This document shows, piece by piece, positions 24,305-36,254 of a stretch of 64,000 bases of DNA. This stretch comes from Dehalococcoidia bacterium (GTDB lineage: Bacteria > Chloroflexota > Dehalococcoidia > GIF9 > AB-539-J10): assembly GCA_030602785.1 (NCBI GenBank), contig JAUVZB010000003.1, positions 46,295 through 110,294 on the forward strand, given 5' to 3'. The translations under genes and the position numbers were made by a program. How positions within the stretch are numbered: position 1 is the first letter of the stretch; each line of letters opens with the position of its first letter. Below the pieces are notes generated by a model that had not been told where the DNA came from, searched no databases, and saw only the letters and a list, made by a program, of their open reading frames with translations.

Positions 24305-27300
24305 CTACAGTTTCGCCTTGAGTCGTGGTTTCATCTCGCCCGTCATGCTTATCTTTTCTTCTTCCTCATTCAGCAGCTCGACCGCAAAACCCATGGCGCG
24401 AAGCTCCATGAACAAGACCTTGCATGCTTCCGGGATGCTCGGGCTCTGGACGTCCTCATCCTTGATAATGGACTCGTAGGCCCTGGCACGACCCACTATG
24501 TCATCGGACTTCACGGTGAGCATCTCCTGCAGGACATGAGCAGCGCCATACCCCTCCAGCGCCCACACCTCCATCTCTCCGAACCGCTGTCCCCCGAACT
24601 GCGCCTTGCCGCCAAGAGGCTGCTGGGTAATCAGTGAATATGGACCTGTGGACCTCGCGTGCACCTTGTCCTCGACAAGGTGGATGAGCTTCATCATGTA
24701 GACGCCGCCAATGGTCACCGGCTGGTCGAACGGCTCACCCGTCTTACCGTCACGTATGATCATCTTGCCGAATGTCGGAGGATAGACTCGCCGTTCCTCG
24801 TACGTCTTCCTTGCGAGGCTGCTCAGTTCCTCTTCCGAGCACTCGCGAGCCTCGATTCCGAGATCCTCAAGCCAGAGGACGAGAGCGGCTCTCTTCGCAA
24901 GACCCACGCGCCCGGTATCCATGACCTCCCGCGGGTCGAATCCCTTCTCACTCAGCCACGCGCCCATCTTCTCAAGGTCAGCCGCCATGGCAACCTTTGG
25001 GTCCAGATGAACTGCCTCTGCGCGCCACGCCATCCAGACCCTGCACAGCTCGTCCTCAATCTCGGCCGTGTTGGCTCCTCCAAATATCGGGTTAATGGCT
25101 CTGTACCCGAAAACCCTCCCCGCCCAGCCGAGATGAGATTCCAGCACCTGGCCGATGTTCATCCGGGACGGCACACCAAGAGGATTGAGCACGATATCAA
25201 CCGGCGTTCCATCGGGCAAGAACGGCATATCCTCCTCAGGGAGAACAATAGACACAACACCCTTGTTGCCGTGTCGGCCGGACATCTTGTCTCCGATAGA
25301 GAGCTTGCGTCGCTGAACCACCCACACCCGCACGAGCCGGTTCACCCCGGCGGGCAACTCGTCATGATTCGCCCTGGAGAATACCCGCATGGAGAGCACT
25401 CTGCCTCTAGCACCCGGGGGCAGTCTAAGCGAGCTGTCCTTGACATCACGCACCTTCTCGCCGAAGATGGCCCTGAGCAGTTTCTCTTCTGTGGTCGGCT
25501 CCTGCTCTCCCTTGGGCGTAATCTTCCCCACGAGAATGTCGCCGGCCCTAAGCTCGGCGCCGATGCGGACGATGCCATCTTCGTCAAGGTTGCCAAGGGC
25601 ATCCTCACTGACATTCGGAATATCCCGCGTTATCTCTTCGGGACCGAGCTTGGTGGTTCGCTCCTGAGTCTCGTATTTCTCTATGTGAATCGAGGTGTAG
25701 ACATCGTCCTTGACCAGACGGTTGCTGATTATGATGGCGTCTTCGTAGTTGTAACCACGCCAGCTCATGAACGCGCACACTACATTGCGGCCCAGGGCAA
25801 GCTGCCCTCCCTGCAGAGAGGAGCTATCGACAAGGATCTGCCCCTTCCGAACGGTATCGCCCTTGTAGACGAGTGGCCGCTGGTCTATGCACGTTCCCTG
25901 GTTGGTGCGCACGAACCGCGCCAGCTTGTGGGCGTGTGAGTCACCACGTTCATCCTGTATTACTATCTCCGTCCCGGTGACTGACGTCACGACCCCGTCA
26001 CAAGCGGCGAACAGCGCCTGCCCGCTGTAGCGCGCAACTTCTGCCTCCATTCCAGTGGAGACTAATGGAGCCTCGGGGCGAAAGAGAGGAACACCCTGAC
26101 GCTGCATATTGGAGCCCATCAGCGCTCTGTTCGCGTCATCGTGCTCAAGGAACGGGATGAGCGCTGCCGACACGCTGAATATCTGCTTCGGCGACACATC
26201 CATGAGGTCAACCTTGTCCTGCGCCTCGCGGAAATAGCGCGCCCCCCGCTTCACGTCAACCCGGTCATTGACATACTCTCCGTGAGAGTTCAGTTTGACG
26301 TTCGCCTCGGCAATGCTGTACTGCTCTTCCTCATCGGCAGTGAGATTGACCACGTCGGCGGACACGAAAGGCACAATCTTGACCGGCCGTGCGGGCAGGG
26401 CAGAGATGCGACGCGCCGCCTCCCTGGTTACACGAGTACCAGACTTGGCAACGATCGCCTCGTCTGCATCAACCACGTTCTCCTTCAAACGACGCCCGAC
26501 CAGCAAATCTGAGTCGCTGGGAAGCTCGTGTGCCACCTTGCGGTACGGGGTCTCCACGAATCCGAACTTGTTGATTCGTGCATATGTGGCAAGAGAGCCG
26601 ATAAGGCCGATGTTCGGACCTTCTGGAGTCTCGATAGGACAGATTCTCCCGTAGTGAGAATGATGCACATCCCTGACTTCAAACCCGGCGCGCTCACGAG
26701 AGAGACCTCCCGGCCCCATTGCTGAAAGGCGCCGCTTGTGTGTGAGCTCTGCCAGGGGATTCGTCTGATCCATGAACTGCGAGAGCTGAGACCTGCCAAA
26801 GAACTCCCTGATAGCAGCGGTGACAGGCCGGATATTGATGAGGGCCGACGGTGTCGCCGCCTCCGCACCCAGGATGCTCATCCTCTCTTTCACAGCCCTC
26901 TCCAGACGAAGGAGGCCGACCCGGAACTGGTTCTGAAGCAGGAAGCCGACTCCCTGCGCCCGTCGGTTGCCGAGATGGTCGATATCATCGGGAGTCTCAC
27001 GACCATTGTTGAGAAGGATGATGTGCCGCACTATCTGAAGGAGGTCGTCGGGTGTGAGACCAAGGTAGTCGGTCGGCACTTCCACGCCGAGCTTCTTGTT
27101 CAGCTTGTAGCGACCGACCTGCCCAAGGCTGTAGCGTCGGGGGTTGAACAGGAAATTGTTCAGGAGAGTCTTGGCGCTGTTGAGGCTTGGCGGCTCGCCG
27201 GACGATAGCTTCCCGTAGATATCCACCAGCGCGTCGGCCTGGTTGCTGATGTGCGAGTCCCGCGCTATGGTCGCCGTCATGTACTGACGCTCTGGCGTTG

Positions 27301-27946
27301 TGTCGACGTCTGCTACCAGAGCAAGCAGCTCCTCGTCAGTGCTGTGCCCAACGGCTCGCAGCAGCGTACTCGCGGTAAGCTTGCGCTTGCCACTCACTCG
27401 CACCGAGATAACATTCCGTCCCGACGTATCAAAGTCGAGCCACGCACCGCGCTCCGCGACCAGCTTGGCGAAGCCCAGATGCCGTCCACTAACAGGGTCA
27501 CGCGCGAGCGTGAAGTAGACCCCTGGAAAACGAGTCAGCTGGCTCACAACCACACGCTCGGCACCCGAGATTATGAACGTACCGGCATCGGTCATCAGGG
27601 GAAAGTCGCCGAAGAAGAGCTTCTCTTCCTTGATCTCGCCCGTCTCCTTGATGAGAAGTCGCACCTGGACGCGCAGTGGAGCTGAGTACGTCAACCCCCT
27701 CGCGAGGCACTCCTCCACGGAGTGCTTCGGATCATCGAACTCGAAGTCCACGAAGTGAAGTTCAAGTCTGTTGCGTGTGTAATCCTTGATGGGAGAGACT
27801 TCTTCGAAGAGCCTCCTGAGCCCCTCCTCTTGAAACCAGCGGAAGGAATCAATCTGGACCATGACAAGATCGGGAACCTCAATGACCTCCGGGTGCTTGG
27901 CGAACGAACGCACGACAGGGGTCAAAGGAACAGAAGACACAGACAT
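24305..27946 (-). CDS. rpoB: DNA-directed RNA polymerase subunit beta
   Basis: [43 protein letters not shown] rif region; 1213 aa. Confidence 0.98.
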   Translation of the reverse strand: MSVSSVPLTPVVRSFAKHPEVIEVPDLVMVQIDSFRWFQEEGLRRLFEEVSPIKDYTRNRLELHFVDFEFDDPKHSVEECLARGLTYSAPLRVQVRLLIKETGEIKEEKLFFGDFPLMTDAGTFIISGAERVVVSQLTRFPGVYFTLARDPVSGRHLGFAKLVAERGAWLDFDTSGRNVISVRVSGKRKLTASTLLRAVGHSTDEELLALVADVDTTPERQYMTATIARDSHISNQADALVDIYGKLSSGEPPSLNSAKTLLNNFLFNPRRYSLGQVGRYKLNKKLGVEVPTDYLGLTPDDLLQIVRHIILLNNGRETPDDIDHLGNRRAQGVGFLLQNQFRVGLLRLERAVKERMSILGAEAATPSALINIRPVTAAIREFFGRSQLSQFMDQTNPLAELTHKRRLSAMGPGGLSRERAGFEVRDVHHSHYGRICPIETPEGPNIGLIGSLATYARINKFGFVETPYRKVAHELPSDSDLLVGRRLKENVVDADEAIVAKSGTRVTREAARRISALPARPVKIVPFVSADVVNLTADEEEQYSIAEANVKLNSHGEYVNDRVDVKRGARYFREAQDKVDLMDVSPKQIFSVSAALIPFLEHDDANRALMGSNMQRQGVPLFRPEAPLVSTGMEAEVARYSGQALFAACDGVVTSVTGTEIVIQDERGDSHAHKLARFVRTNQGTCIDQRPLVYKGDTVRKGQILVDSSSLQGGQLALGRNVVCAFMSWRGYNYEDAIIISNRLVKDDVYTSIHIEKYETQERTTKLGPEEITRDIPNVSEDALGNLDEDGIVRIGAELRAGDILVGKITPKGEQEPTTEEKLLRAIFGEKVRDVKDSSLRLPPGARGRVLSMRVFSRANHDELPAGVNRLVRVWVVQRRKLSIGDKMSGRHGNKGVVSIVLPEEDMPFLPDGTPVDIVLNPLGVPSRMNIGQVLESHLGWAGRVFGYRAINPIFGGANTAEIEDELCRVWMAWRAEAVHLDPKVAMAADLEKMGAWLSEKGFDPREVMDTGRVGLAKRAALVLWLEDLGIEARECSEEELSSLARKTYEERRVYPPTFGKMIIRDGKTGEPFDQPVTIGGVYMMKLIHLVEDKVHARSTGPYSLITQQPLGGKAQFGGQRFGEMEVWALEGYGAAHVLQEMLTVKSDDIVGRARAYESIIKDEDVQSPSIPEACKVLFMELRAMGFAVELLNEEEEKISMTGEMKPRLKAKL

Positions 27947-28107
27947 AGCACACTCCTACAACGCACGTAGTCTTACGAAACAGTTACTCTCAACCGCGCA
28001 GCAAAGGGGGGAGTCAAAGAAGGGATTGGGGATAGCTAAGTACTATCATGCCGCAAACAATCACTATATCATTGACATTCAACCTCTGTCAATCTACGGC
28101 ACGAGAG

Positions 28108-30669
28108 TCAGTCCGAGTGAATGATTCTCCGCGCTCGGCCACGCAACTCATACAACGAAGCGATGGCCTCCAGCGGGGTCAAGGAGTCAACGTCCAGCTC
28201 CGCCAGGTCACCGGCCAGCACCGAATCAACTCCAAAGAGGCTCAATTGCTGCCGCGACTCGGTCTTCGCCGTCCCGGTCACGCTTGTCTGCCCTCGTGCA
28301 GACACCTCGAGTGTGTCCAGAACATCCTGCGCCCTGGAAATGACCGCCCCCGGCAATCCTGCCAGCCTCGCGACATGTATGCCGTAGCTCCTGTCCGCGC
28401 CTCCGGGCGCAATCCGGTGCAGAAGCCGGACCGTCCCACCTTCCTCAACAACCACAACGTTGAAGTTCCTGACGCGCGGCAATTGCTCGGACAGCTTCAC
28501 AAGCTCGTGGTAGTGCGTAGCAAACACCGTCTTCGCGCCCAGAGACGGGTGATTGTGGATGAACTCCGCGACCGCCCACGCGATCGAGATGCCATCGTAC
28601 GTGCTGGTTCCACGACCGATCTCGTCGAGCACGACGAGTGACCTGGGACCGGCGTGGTGCAGGATATTGGCGGTCTCAATCATCTCGACCATGAACGTCG
28701 ATTGCCCCGAGGCAAGGTCTTCCTGCGCTCCAACCCTCGTGAATATCCGGTCAATCAGGCCTATCCTAGCCGCTTCGGCCGGAACGAAGCTGCCTATCTG
28801 CGCCAGCAGAACCACGAGCGCCACCTGACGCAGATACGTGGACTTTCCCGACATGTTCGGCCCGGTCAGGATGATTATCTGGCTGTCTACGTTCGATAGA
28901 AACGTATCGTTGGGCACGAAGGCGCCACTCTCCAAACGCGCCTCGACGATCGCATGACGACCCTCGCGAATCTCGATCTCCGTACCGTCCTCAAGCACCG
29001 GCCGCACGTACCCCCGCCGGGCAGCTACCTCGGCGAGGCTGCACGATACGTCGGTGACCGCCACCGTGCGCGCAATCGAGAGGATAGCCTCAGCGTACTC
29101 GGCCACCTGGCCGCATACGTGGCGGAAGACCGATTCCTCGAGCTCGGCAATCCGCTCGCCTGCCGTCAGGATAAGGGACTCATACTCCTTCAACTCCTGG
29201 GTGAAGAAGCGTTCGGCCTCGGCAATGGTCTGCTTTCTCACATAATCCGCCGGCACGGCATGAAGATTGGAGCGGGACACTTCGATGTAGTATCCGAACA
29301 CACGGTTGTAGCCGACTTTCAGCGACTTGATGCCGGTCCGCTCGCGCTCACGCTGTTCGAGCTCAGCGAGATACCTCCGGGCGTCCTTCGACTTCCCGCG
29401 CACGGCATCGAGCTCCTCCGAGAAGCCCTCACGAATGACATCCCCGCGCTCCAGCGTGCCAGGTTCCTCGGCCAGTGCCTTCGCGAGGAGAATCACGACA
29501 TCGGGAATCGGCCGAAGCCCTGAGAGCAACTCCGTGGGCCCGGGGCCGATGGCGTCACGGAGCCCGGGAATGGCTCCCAGACCAGCACGCAGCGCCGCCA
29601 ATTCCCTCGGGGTCGTTTTCCCGGACACAACGCGGCTTTCCAGTCGCTCGAGGTCCGCAATGCGCGTCAACGCCTGGCGCGTCTCCTGCCTGACGAGCGC
29701 ATTCTCGAAGAACCATTCCACGAGCTCCTGGCGTTCATTCAAGGCAGCGAGGTCCAAGAGTGGGTGCCCGAGCCTGACGCGCAGCAGTCGGCCACCCATC
29801 GGCGTCTTCGTCTCGTCCAGTATTGACAGGAGAGAGAGATCTGCCGTTCCCCAGCGACCACCTTCAAACAACTCCAGGTTGCGTATCGTCTGCCCGTCCA
29901 GAGTCATGAAGGACCCCGTCGAGTACGTGGAGAGCGCGGTCATCTGCGGGAGCGATTCCTTCTGCGTCTCACCGAGATAGTGAACCAGCGCCCCGGCCGC
30001 CTGTATCGCACGGGGCAACCGCGAGCACCCGAAGCCTTCCAGTGTCGTAACCTTGAGATGCTCGATCAGCAGCCTGAGAGAGACATCGTGCTCGTACCAG
30101 TAGTCATCCAGTCTTGTCACCGGCCAGGCGGCCGCGTTCACCCATTCCCAGCTCTGGGGCGCGAGAAGCTCCGCAGGTTTGAGTCGCCCGAGTTCACAGT
30201 CGAGTTCGGCTACCGGTAGCTCTGTCACGGCACACTCGCCCGTACTGATGTCTGCATACGCGAGGCCCGCTCGATCACGCTCGACACACACGCTCACAAG
30301 GAAGTTGTTTGACTTGGCCTGCAGCAGGGACGGCTCGACGACCGTGCCCGGAGTGACGACACGAACAACATCGCGCTCAACCAAGCCGTTTCCGGCCGGA
30401 GTGAGTTGTTCACAGACGGCCACCTTGTATCCACGGCTGATGAGCCGTCCAAGGTAGTTGTCAAGCGCATGATAGGGGATTCCCGCCATCGGGACTCTGT
30501 TCCCCTTGCCCATCTCCCGTGCGGTGAGAACGATATCCAGCTCACGGGAGGCTATGCGTGCATCCTCGTCGAATGTCTCATAGAAATCGCCGAGGCGAAA
30601 GAAGACAACGGCTTCCGGGTATTTCTGCTTGAGGCGCAGGTACTGCCGCCTGATGGGAGTAACAGACAT
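28108..30669 (-). CDS. mutS: DNA mismatch repair protein MutS
   Basis: TPIRRQYLRLKQKYPEAVVFFRLGDFYETF, TGPNMSGKSTYLRQ, DEIGRGTSTYDG. Confidence 0.97.
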   Translation of the reverse strand: MSVTPIRRQYLRLKQKYPEAVVFFRLGDFYETFDEDARIASRELDIVLTAREMGKGNRVPMAGIPYHALDNYLGRLISRGYKVAVCEQLTPAGNGLVERDVVRVVTPGTVVEPSLLQAKSNNFLVSVCVERDRAGLAYADISTGECAVTELPVAELDCELGRLKPAELLAPQSWEWVNAAAWPVTRLDDYWYEHDVSLRLLIEHLKVTTLEGFGCSRLPRAIQAAGALVHYLGETQKESLPQMTALSTYSTGSFMTLDGQTIRNLELFEGGRWGTADLSLLSILDETKTPMGGRLLRVRLGHPLLDLAALNERQELVEWFFENALVRQETRQALTRIADLERLESRVVSGKTTPRELAALRAGLGAIPGLRDAIGPGPTELLSGLRPIPDVVILLAKALAEEPGTLERGDVIREGFSEELDAVRGKSKDARRYLAELEQRERERTGIKSLKVGYNRVFGYYIEVSRSNLHAVPADYVRKQTIAEAERFFTQELKEYESLILTAGERIAELEESVFRHVCGQVAEYAEAILSIARTVAVTDVSCSLAEVAARRGYVRPVLEDGTEIEIREGRHAIVEARLESGAFVPNDTFLSNVDSQIIILTGPNMSGKSTYLRQVALVVLLAQIGSFVPAEAARIGLIDRIFTRVGAQEDLASGQSTFMVEMIETANILHHAGPRSLVVLDEIGRGTSTYDGISIAWAVAEFIHNHPSLGAKTVFATHYHELVKLSEQLPRVRNFNVVVVEEGGTVRLLHRIAPGGADRSYGIHVARLAGLPGAVISRAQDVLDTLEVSARGQTSVTGTAKTESRQQLSLFGVDSVLAGDLAELDVDSLTPLEAIASLYELRGRARRIIHSD

Positions 30670-30748
30670 CGGAGCTATTGTAGCGCAGGACAGTCTCTGG
30701 AAACGATGTCGGCGGACTGCTATGATGCCAGAAGGAGCGCGTCTTCAT

Positions 30749-31228
30749 ATGGAAGAGGATATCTACGTTCAAATTGACAGCCGGGATGGAAGCGAGCCGG
30801 AAGGCTCCTGGTTCGAGGCCGTTGCACGCCACACGCTTGCAGCGGAGGGTGTAAGCCTGCCCTACGAGGTCAGCGTGATTGTCACGGACGAGGCAAGCGT
30901 ACACGAGTTGAACCGCACCTACCGCAATGTTGACGCGCCCACGGACGTCATAGCTTTCTACACGCAGCCGCCGGCTGGCGCCACACAGGAGTTCGTGCTG
31001 CCCCAGAACGGCGTGCGCTACCTGGGCGACATCGTAATATCCTACCCTCAGGCGGTCGAACAGGCGCTGGAGGCAGGGCACAGCGTAAAGCGGGAGCTGA
31101 CACTCCTCGTCATTCACGGCCTTCTGCACCTGCTCGAATACGACCACGAAGAACCTGGCGACGCAGTACGGATGCGAGGCAGAGAGGCATCTCTGCTGGA
31201 GGAATTCAGGGGGCGCCACTACGATTGA
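30749..31228 (+). CDS. ybeY: endoribonuclease YbeY
   Basis: ELNRTYRNVDAPTDVIAFY...GDIVIS...HGLLHLLEYDHE (HGxLHLxGYDH metal site). Confidence 0.94.
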   Translation: MEEDIYVQIDSRDGSEPEGSWFEAVARHTLAAEGVSLPYEVSVIVTDEASVHELNRTYRNVDAPTDVIAFYTQPPAGATQEFVLPQNGVRYLGDIVISYPQAVEQALEAGHSVKRELTLLVIHGLLHLLEYDHEEPGDAVRMRGREASLLEEFRGRHYD

Positions 31229-31325
31229 CGCATTCCCACTTACGGCACCTGTTCAGAGGCATAACCACTCCTCGATGAAGGCTCGGGCGGGCTACTGCAA
31301 CACAGTGTTGGTGTGGAGGTGAAGA

Positions 31326-31610
31326 ATGGCCAAATACGTGATGCTCACGACCCTCACTGACGAGGGAAGAAAGACACTGAAGGGCAACCCCGAGAGGCTC
31401 CGCGAAGTGAACAAGGAGGTCGAGGCAATGGGCGCCCGGGTTCTGGCGCAGTACGCACTGCTCGGCTCCTACGATTTCATCAACGTGCTGGAGGCACCCA
31501 GCAACGAGGACATCTCGCGGATAGCGTTCGCGCTCGGCGCACGGGGCACGCTACAGACTCTCACCATGGCAGCCATCGAGATCGAGGATCTGATACACGC
31601 TCTCAAGTAG
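31326..31610 (+). CDS. GYD domain-containing protein
   Basis: KYVMLTTLTDEGRKTLKGNPERLREVNKEVEAMGARVLAQYALLGSYDFINVLEAP. Confidence 0.9.
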   Translation: MAKYVMLTTLTDEGRKTLKGNPERLREVNKEVEAMGARVLAQYALLGSYDFINVLEAPSNEDISRIAFALGARGTLQTLTMAAIEIEDLIHALK

Positions 31611-31670
31611 GGAGTTACTCAGCCCGCCCGGGCCACAACGACAGGATTCGGAGCCGGAACCCTGCGCAAT

Positions 31671-32291
31671 TCAGAGTTCGACTCGCCGGGGATTGACCCT
31701 GCACTTCTCCGCAGCGACAATCGCCTGGATCTGTCGCACGGCCTCATCGATGCCGCCCTGCTGGCTGGTCAGAACGTAGTCGAACAGCGGCAATTGATCG
31801 TATTCCCCGGCTGCCTTGCCGAGGCGCACGGCGAGTTCCTTCGCCGTCTCACTACGACGATTCCGCAGTCTATGATCGAGCTCCCGTAACGAGGGAGGCC
31901 TGATGAAGACAAGCACGGCGCCCGGGACGGCCCGGCGAATCGTGGCGGCCCCCTGGACGTCCACCTTGACCACGACGTCGCTCCCCTTCTTCATCGCCTC
32001 ACTCACGGACCGGCGCGGCACGCCGTAGAAGTTGTCATAGACACTGGCCCACTCCAGCAGTTCGCCTCCCTCAATCATCTGCTGGAAGCTCTCGACAGTG
32101 ACGAAATGATAGTGCACACCGTCAATCTCGTTGGCTCGCTGTGCCCTGGTAGTTGCCGTAACGACGTACGAGAACGGATAGTGCAGTTCCTTCATGCGGT
32201 CAATGATGGCGTCCTTCCCTGCGCCGGAGGAGCCGGACACCACTAGAAGGAGGGCTGGAGGGTCTTCGGATCGGAAGTCATCGAAATCCAT
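31671..32291 (-). CDS. gmk: guanylate kinase
   Basis: LVVSGSSGAGKDAII...VTATTRAQRANEIDGVHYHFV...VDVQGAATIRR; start MDFDD. Confidence 0.94.
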   Translation of the reverse strand: MDFDDFRSEDPPALLLVVSGSSGAGKDAIIDRMKELHYPFSYVVTATTRAQRANEIDGVHYHFVTVESFQQMIEGGELLEWASVYDNFYGVPRRSVSEAMKKGSDVVVKVDVQGAATIRRAVPGAVLVFIRPPSLRELDHRLRNRRSETAKELAVRLGKAAGEYDQLPLFDYVLTSQQGGIDEAVRQIQAIVAAEKCRVNPRRVEL

Positions 32292-32348
32292 GACATCGTG
32301 CCAGTTGCACGCCCTCCCGGCAGGCGCGGGCTGGTGGGCCACATTGTA

Positions 32349-33734
32349 TCATGGGGCTGTGCCGCCGTTCACTCCTCCCCTGAGGACCGTGAGCAGCAGC
32401 GGAATCACGATGCTGAGACCAAGGCCGATGAGCGGCATCTGCGCCTTGAACGCAAAATCGAGGCCAGGAAGCGAACCGCAGAGCCCTGCCACTCCCCCGA
32501 CACACATACCCACAAGAGCGACGGAGCCACGAGGACGGAGCCGTCCCCCGAGCAGGCCAAGCAGAACCGGCCCGACGATGCCACCCGCAAACACTGAGTA
32601 CGCGAACATCAGCGACGCAATGACCCCCCTGAAGGACAGCGCAAGGAACAGCGCCAACAGGCCTAGCGCGGCCGTGCATACACGCGCCAGCAGGACTGCG
32701 CGCCTGTCGTCGACCGGCCGCATGCGCGCAAGTACGTCGTCAGCAAGGACAATCCCCTGCCCGAGCAGGATGCTGTCCGCGGACGACATGAGTGCCGCAA
32801 TCAGACCGACCAGGAGAACCGCAGCCACCCCGGAGGGCAGCGCGTGAGCCACGAGCCACGGCAAGGCCTCCTCGGCTACGATGCCAGGGGCAAGCGCTCT
32901 GGCAGCCAACCCCATGAACGCAACGAGACACGCGACCGGCACACTCAGCGCCGCCGCCCATAGCGCGGCCCTCCGCGCAGTAGCAGCGTCTTTCGAGGAG
33001 AATATCCTGGTGTAGATGTCCGGCCCGACGAGGTAAACGGAGCCTACCAGTACCAGCATGGTTCCCAGGTCAGCCCATCCAAAGGCCGAGCTCACCGGGA
33101 AGGAGAGGCTGCCTGGAGGCAATCCTTCAGCGAGAACGTCGATACCTCCGGCTCCGGTGAGAAGGGCTGCAACTCCAAGCGAAAGGCCCATGACAATCAT
33201 CACCGCCTGGGCCTGATCTGTGCGGATGATGGCACGCTGGCCGCCCACGACAGCGTAGACGACAAGCACTCCTGTGAAAAGGATCATCCACAGAGCGGGC
33301 GAGCCCGCACCGATAGCCGCGAGCACGCGGGCGGCGGCGACTATCTGGCCGCTCATGACTCCAGTCCAGGCCACAACGATGAGCAGCGCCGCTACGACGG
33401 ACACGCCTCTGCCGTAGAGGCGTTCCAGAAGGCCCGGCAGCGTGTAGGCATCGAACGCCCTGATTCTCGGGACAAGTGCAAGCGCCAGGACAGTCAGACC
33501 TATGGAGCCTGCGAGGCTCCACCAGACACCCGTGAGGCCTCGCTCGTACACAAGCCCGGCTACTCCGATGGTCGCCGAGCCACCAACTACGGTGGCAAGC
33601 AGTGAGCCTGCGATGCCACGAACGGACCCACGCCGACCGGCCACGAAGAACGCGTCACGGGATTCGGCCGGGCGCCTCGCGGACAGGCCAACGAGCAGGA
33701 GAAAGGCAAGGCAGGCGAGCAGTAGTAAGGTCAT
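32349..33734 (-). CDS. sodium:solute symporter family protein
   Basis: ~13 TM segments; FFVAGRRGSVRGIAGSLLATVVGGSATIGVAGLVYERGLTGVWW SSS-family N-terminus. Confidence 0.88.
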   Translation of the reverse strand: MTLLLLACLAFLLLVGLSARRPAESRDAFFVAGRRGSVRGIAGSLLATVVGGSATIGVAGLVYERGLTGVWWSLAGSIGLTVLALALVPRIRAFDAYTLPGLLERLYGRGVSVVAALLIVVAWTGVMSGQIVAAARVLAAIGAGSPALWMILFTGVLVVYAVVGGQRAIIRTDQAQAVMIVMGLSLGVAALLTGAGGIDVLAEGLPPGSLSFPVSSAFGWADLGTMLVLVGSVYLVGPDIYTRIFSSKDAATARRAALWAAALSVPVACLVAFMGLAARALAPGIVAEEALPWLVAHALPSGVAAVLLVGLIAALMSSADSILLGQGIVLADDVLARMRPVDDRRAVLLARVCTAALGLLALFLALSFRGVIASLMFAYSVFAGGIVGPVLLGLLGGRLRPRGSVALVGMCVGGVAGLCGSLPGLDFAFKAQMPLIGLGLSIVIPLLLTVLRGGVNGGTAP

Positions 33735-34661
33735 TCAGGAATCTCTATGCGTGCAGTCACCTGCCACTATTTCCACCACACTCCCGTCAGCTTGACGAAC
33801 CAGGAGGGCCCCCGTGTTGTCGATGTCCAGTGCCATGCCCACCACGGGTTCGCGCCCACCGGCAATCGAGACCTCACGCCCTGGCGTGACCGCGCACCGA
33901 CGCCACTCGTCCAGCGTGGCTGCGTCACCGAGCAGGGAGAGTCGAGCAAGAATCCCCTCTACAATAACTCTCACGAGCTTCTTCCTGTCCACGGGTGCCC
34001 CGAGAAGCTCAGCGAGGGAAACGGCGCCGGTCTGAACCCCACCCACCAGCGCGTTGGCGTTCAAGCCGATGCCGACATTCACATAGTGAACAGCATCGCA
34101 CTCAGCTTCCATCTCTGCCAGGATGCCACAGACTTTTCGGCCCGAGATAAGCACATCGTTCGGCCATTTCACCTGCGCTGGAAGCCCGTATAGCGACTCG
34201 ATGGCCGCCGCCACGGCGACGGACGCCGTGAGACTGATGCGCGGCGCCAGTGCGGGCGCGACCGCGGGGCGTGTCACCAGCGTCATGTAGACTCCACCGA
34301 CAGGAGAGGCCCACGACCGGTCAAGCCTGCCTCTTCCAGCCGTCTGCCGTTCCGCAATAATCAGCGTGCCGTTCTCGGCGCCTCTGCGCGCCAGCGCGCG
34401 GGCCAATCGCATGGTGGAGTCAATCGTGTCGACATGGTGGACACGCGATTCCCAACCAGGGAACTCTCCCGGAAGCAGGGCATCGGGTGCCGACTCGAGC
34501 CTGTATCCTTTCGCAGATGCGGCTATCTCATACCCCTGCTTCCTGAGCTCCTGGACCTGCTTCCAGACAGCCACACGGGAGATGCCGAGTTGCCTGCCAA
34601 TGGTTCCCCCCGAGACATCGCCACCATGCCTCCTCAGAGCCGCCAGAACCGAATATCGCAT
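33735..34661 (-). CDS. birA: bifunctional biotin--[acetyl-CoA-carboxylase] ligase / biotin operon repressor
   Basis: N-terminal HTH; AERQTAGRGRLDRSWASPVGGVYMT; KWPNDVLISGRKVCGIL. Confidence 0.95.
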   Translation of the reverse strand: MRYSVLAALRRHGGDVSGGTIGRQLGISRVAVWKQVQELRKQGYEIAASAKGYRLESAPDALLPGEFPGWESRVHHVDTIDSTMRLARALARRGAENGTLIIAERQTAGRGRLDRSWASPVGGVYMTLVTRPAVAPALAPRISLTASVAVAAAIESLYGLPAQVKWPNDVLISGRKVCGILAEMEAECDAVHYVNVGIGLNANALVGGVQTGAVSLAELLGAPVDRKKLVRVIVEGILARLSLLGDAATLDEWRRCAVTPGREVSIAGGREPVVGMALDIDNTGALLVRQADGSVVEIVAGDCTHRDS

Positions 34662-34790
34662 CGTTAACCTACTCCAACGGCAAGGTTAACGACACGGCCG
34701 TCAACTGTCAATCTCTCTCTGCACGGTTCCGCCCCGTGCCACCGGTGGACAAGCAGCCCCCGGAGTGGGTATGATTCGTCTGCCTCAGTC

Positions 34791-35438
34791 ATGGAAATTA
34801 CCTGGTCCGGACACTCCTGCTTCACCCTCAAAGGGAAAGGCGTCACTCTGGTCATTGACCCGTGCCCGCCCGAGTACGGATGCGTGTCCAGATGGGGCAC
34901 TCCTCAAGCCGTACTGGTGAGCCACGCCCACCACGGCCACTCCTTCACTGCCGATATTCCCGGCGCACCGCACCTCTTCCAGGGAGCGGGTGAGTATGAG
35001 ATAGGCGGCGCGTTCATCACGGGTATCGGCACATTTCACGACGACGAGAACGGCACGGAGCGCGGCAACAATACTGTCTATGTCATAGAGATGGAAGGGC
35101 TCACGCTCTGCCACCTCGGCGACCTTGGACACCCGTTGGCCGGTCACACACTCAGAGACGTCGGCAAGGTTGACGTGCTGTTCGTGCCGGCAGGCGGCGT
35201 GACGACACTCAGCGTGTCCGAAGCACGGTCGCTGGCCCGTTCGGTCCAGGCGCGCTACATACTCCCCATGCACTACCGCACAGGCGATGCACGAAGCGAA
35301 CTGGAGCCGATCGAAACGTTCCTCACGGCCATGGGCGTGCAGCAAGCGGAGTCAAGGGCGAAGCTCTCGGTAAGCCCCACGAACCTCCCGCTGGACCCAC
35401 AGGTCCTCGTCCTTTCCTGTGAGACGCGCGCCGGATAG
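34791..35438 (+). CDS. MBL-fold metallo-hydrolase
   Basis: MEITWSGHSCFTLKGKGVTLVIDPCPP...LVSHAHHGHSF...CHLGDLGHP. Confidence 0.88.
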   Translation: MEITWSGHSCFTLKGKGVTLVIDPCPPEYGCVSRWGTPQAVLVSHAHHGHSFTADIPGAPHLFQGAGEYEIGGAFITGIGTFHDDENGTERGNNTVYVIEMEGLTLCHLGDLGHPLAGHTLRDVGKVDVLFVPAGGVTTLSVSEARSLARSVQARYILPMHYRTGDARSELEPIETFLTAMGVQQAESRAKLSVSPTNLPLDPQVLVLSCETRAG

Positions 35439-35512
35439 CGGCATTGCTCCCGGACCGCTGCTTTTCCCTGCCTTTGACAACCTGAAATGGCCCTCCTACA
35501 ATTGCCGCACCC

Positions 35513-36208
35513 ATGAGCGTTGCATCGCGTCTCTACCAGCTTCAGGAGACAGACTCGCACCTCCGGGAAAAGCTTCGCTTCCTCAAGGATGCTGTTGCGC
35601 GGCTGGAGCATAACGAAGAACTCTCGCTGGCCGCCGCAGAACTTGCCACACAGCAAGACGGCCTGGAGCAGGCCCGCAAGCAGCAACGGCAGCTCGACTG
35701 GGAAGTTGACGACCTCACCGCCAAGATACTGGCTGTCAACGGCAAGCTGTACGGCGGGAGTGTCCAGAACCCCAAAGAGCTGATGAACCTGGAGCAAGAC
35801 GTGCAGGGGCTCAAGAGACACCTCAAGGTTAGGGAGGAGGTTCTTCTTGACGCGATGGGAGTCGCCGAGTCGTCCGAGGCCGGCGTTGGCTCTCTGCGGA
35901 AGCAGGTAGAGGAACTCACGGCCGCGTGGGAGCACGAGCGGGAGAGTCTGAGGCTTCAGAAGGACAACGCCGAATTGGAGATAGAACGGCTCACGCAGTC
36001 GCGCAACCTGCTCCGCAGCGAGATCGGGCCCGATGCTACGGGCCTCTACGACCAGCTCTCACGGGCAAAGGGCGCGGCCGTCGTCAAAGTGGAACTTGGA
36101 CGCTGCACGGGCTGCAATCTGACAATCCCGACCGGTCAATGGCAGAAGGCGCGGGCCGGTGAGATGGTTGGATGCGGGAGCTGTGGACGTATCCTCTACG
36201 TCGAGTAG
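35513..36208 (+). CDS. coiled-coil protein with C4-type zinc ribbon
   Basis: Long coiled coil and C-terminal CTGCNLTIP...VGCGSCGRILYV. Confidence 0.88.
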   Translation: MSVASRLYQLQETDSHLREKLRFLKDAVARLEHNEELSLAAAELATQQDGLEQARKQQRQLDWEVDDLTAKILAVNGKLYGGSVQNPKELMNLEQDVQGLKRHLKVREEVLLDAMGVAESSEAGVGSLRKQVEELTAAWEHERESLRLQKDNAELEIERLTQSRNLLRSEIGPDATGLYDQLSRAKGAAVVKVELGRCTGCNLTIPTGQWQKARAGEMVGCGSCGRILYVE

Positions 36209-36218
36209 CACGCCCGGG

Positions 36219-36248
36219 TTGACCTCCATTCCAGAACAGCCTTACACT
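36219..36248 (+). promoter_or_regulatory. sigma70 promoter of rnpB
   Basis: TTGACC-18 nt-TACACT ending 7 nt before the RNase P RNA 5' end. Confidence 0.6.
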
Positions 36249-36254
36249 TTGTCC

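Noticed and set aside
24659-25939. 426 aa plus-strand ORF opposite rpoB
   Set aside because: Antisense shadow of rpoB.
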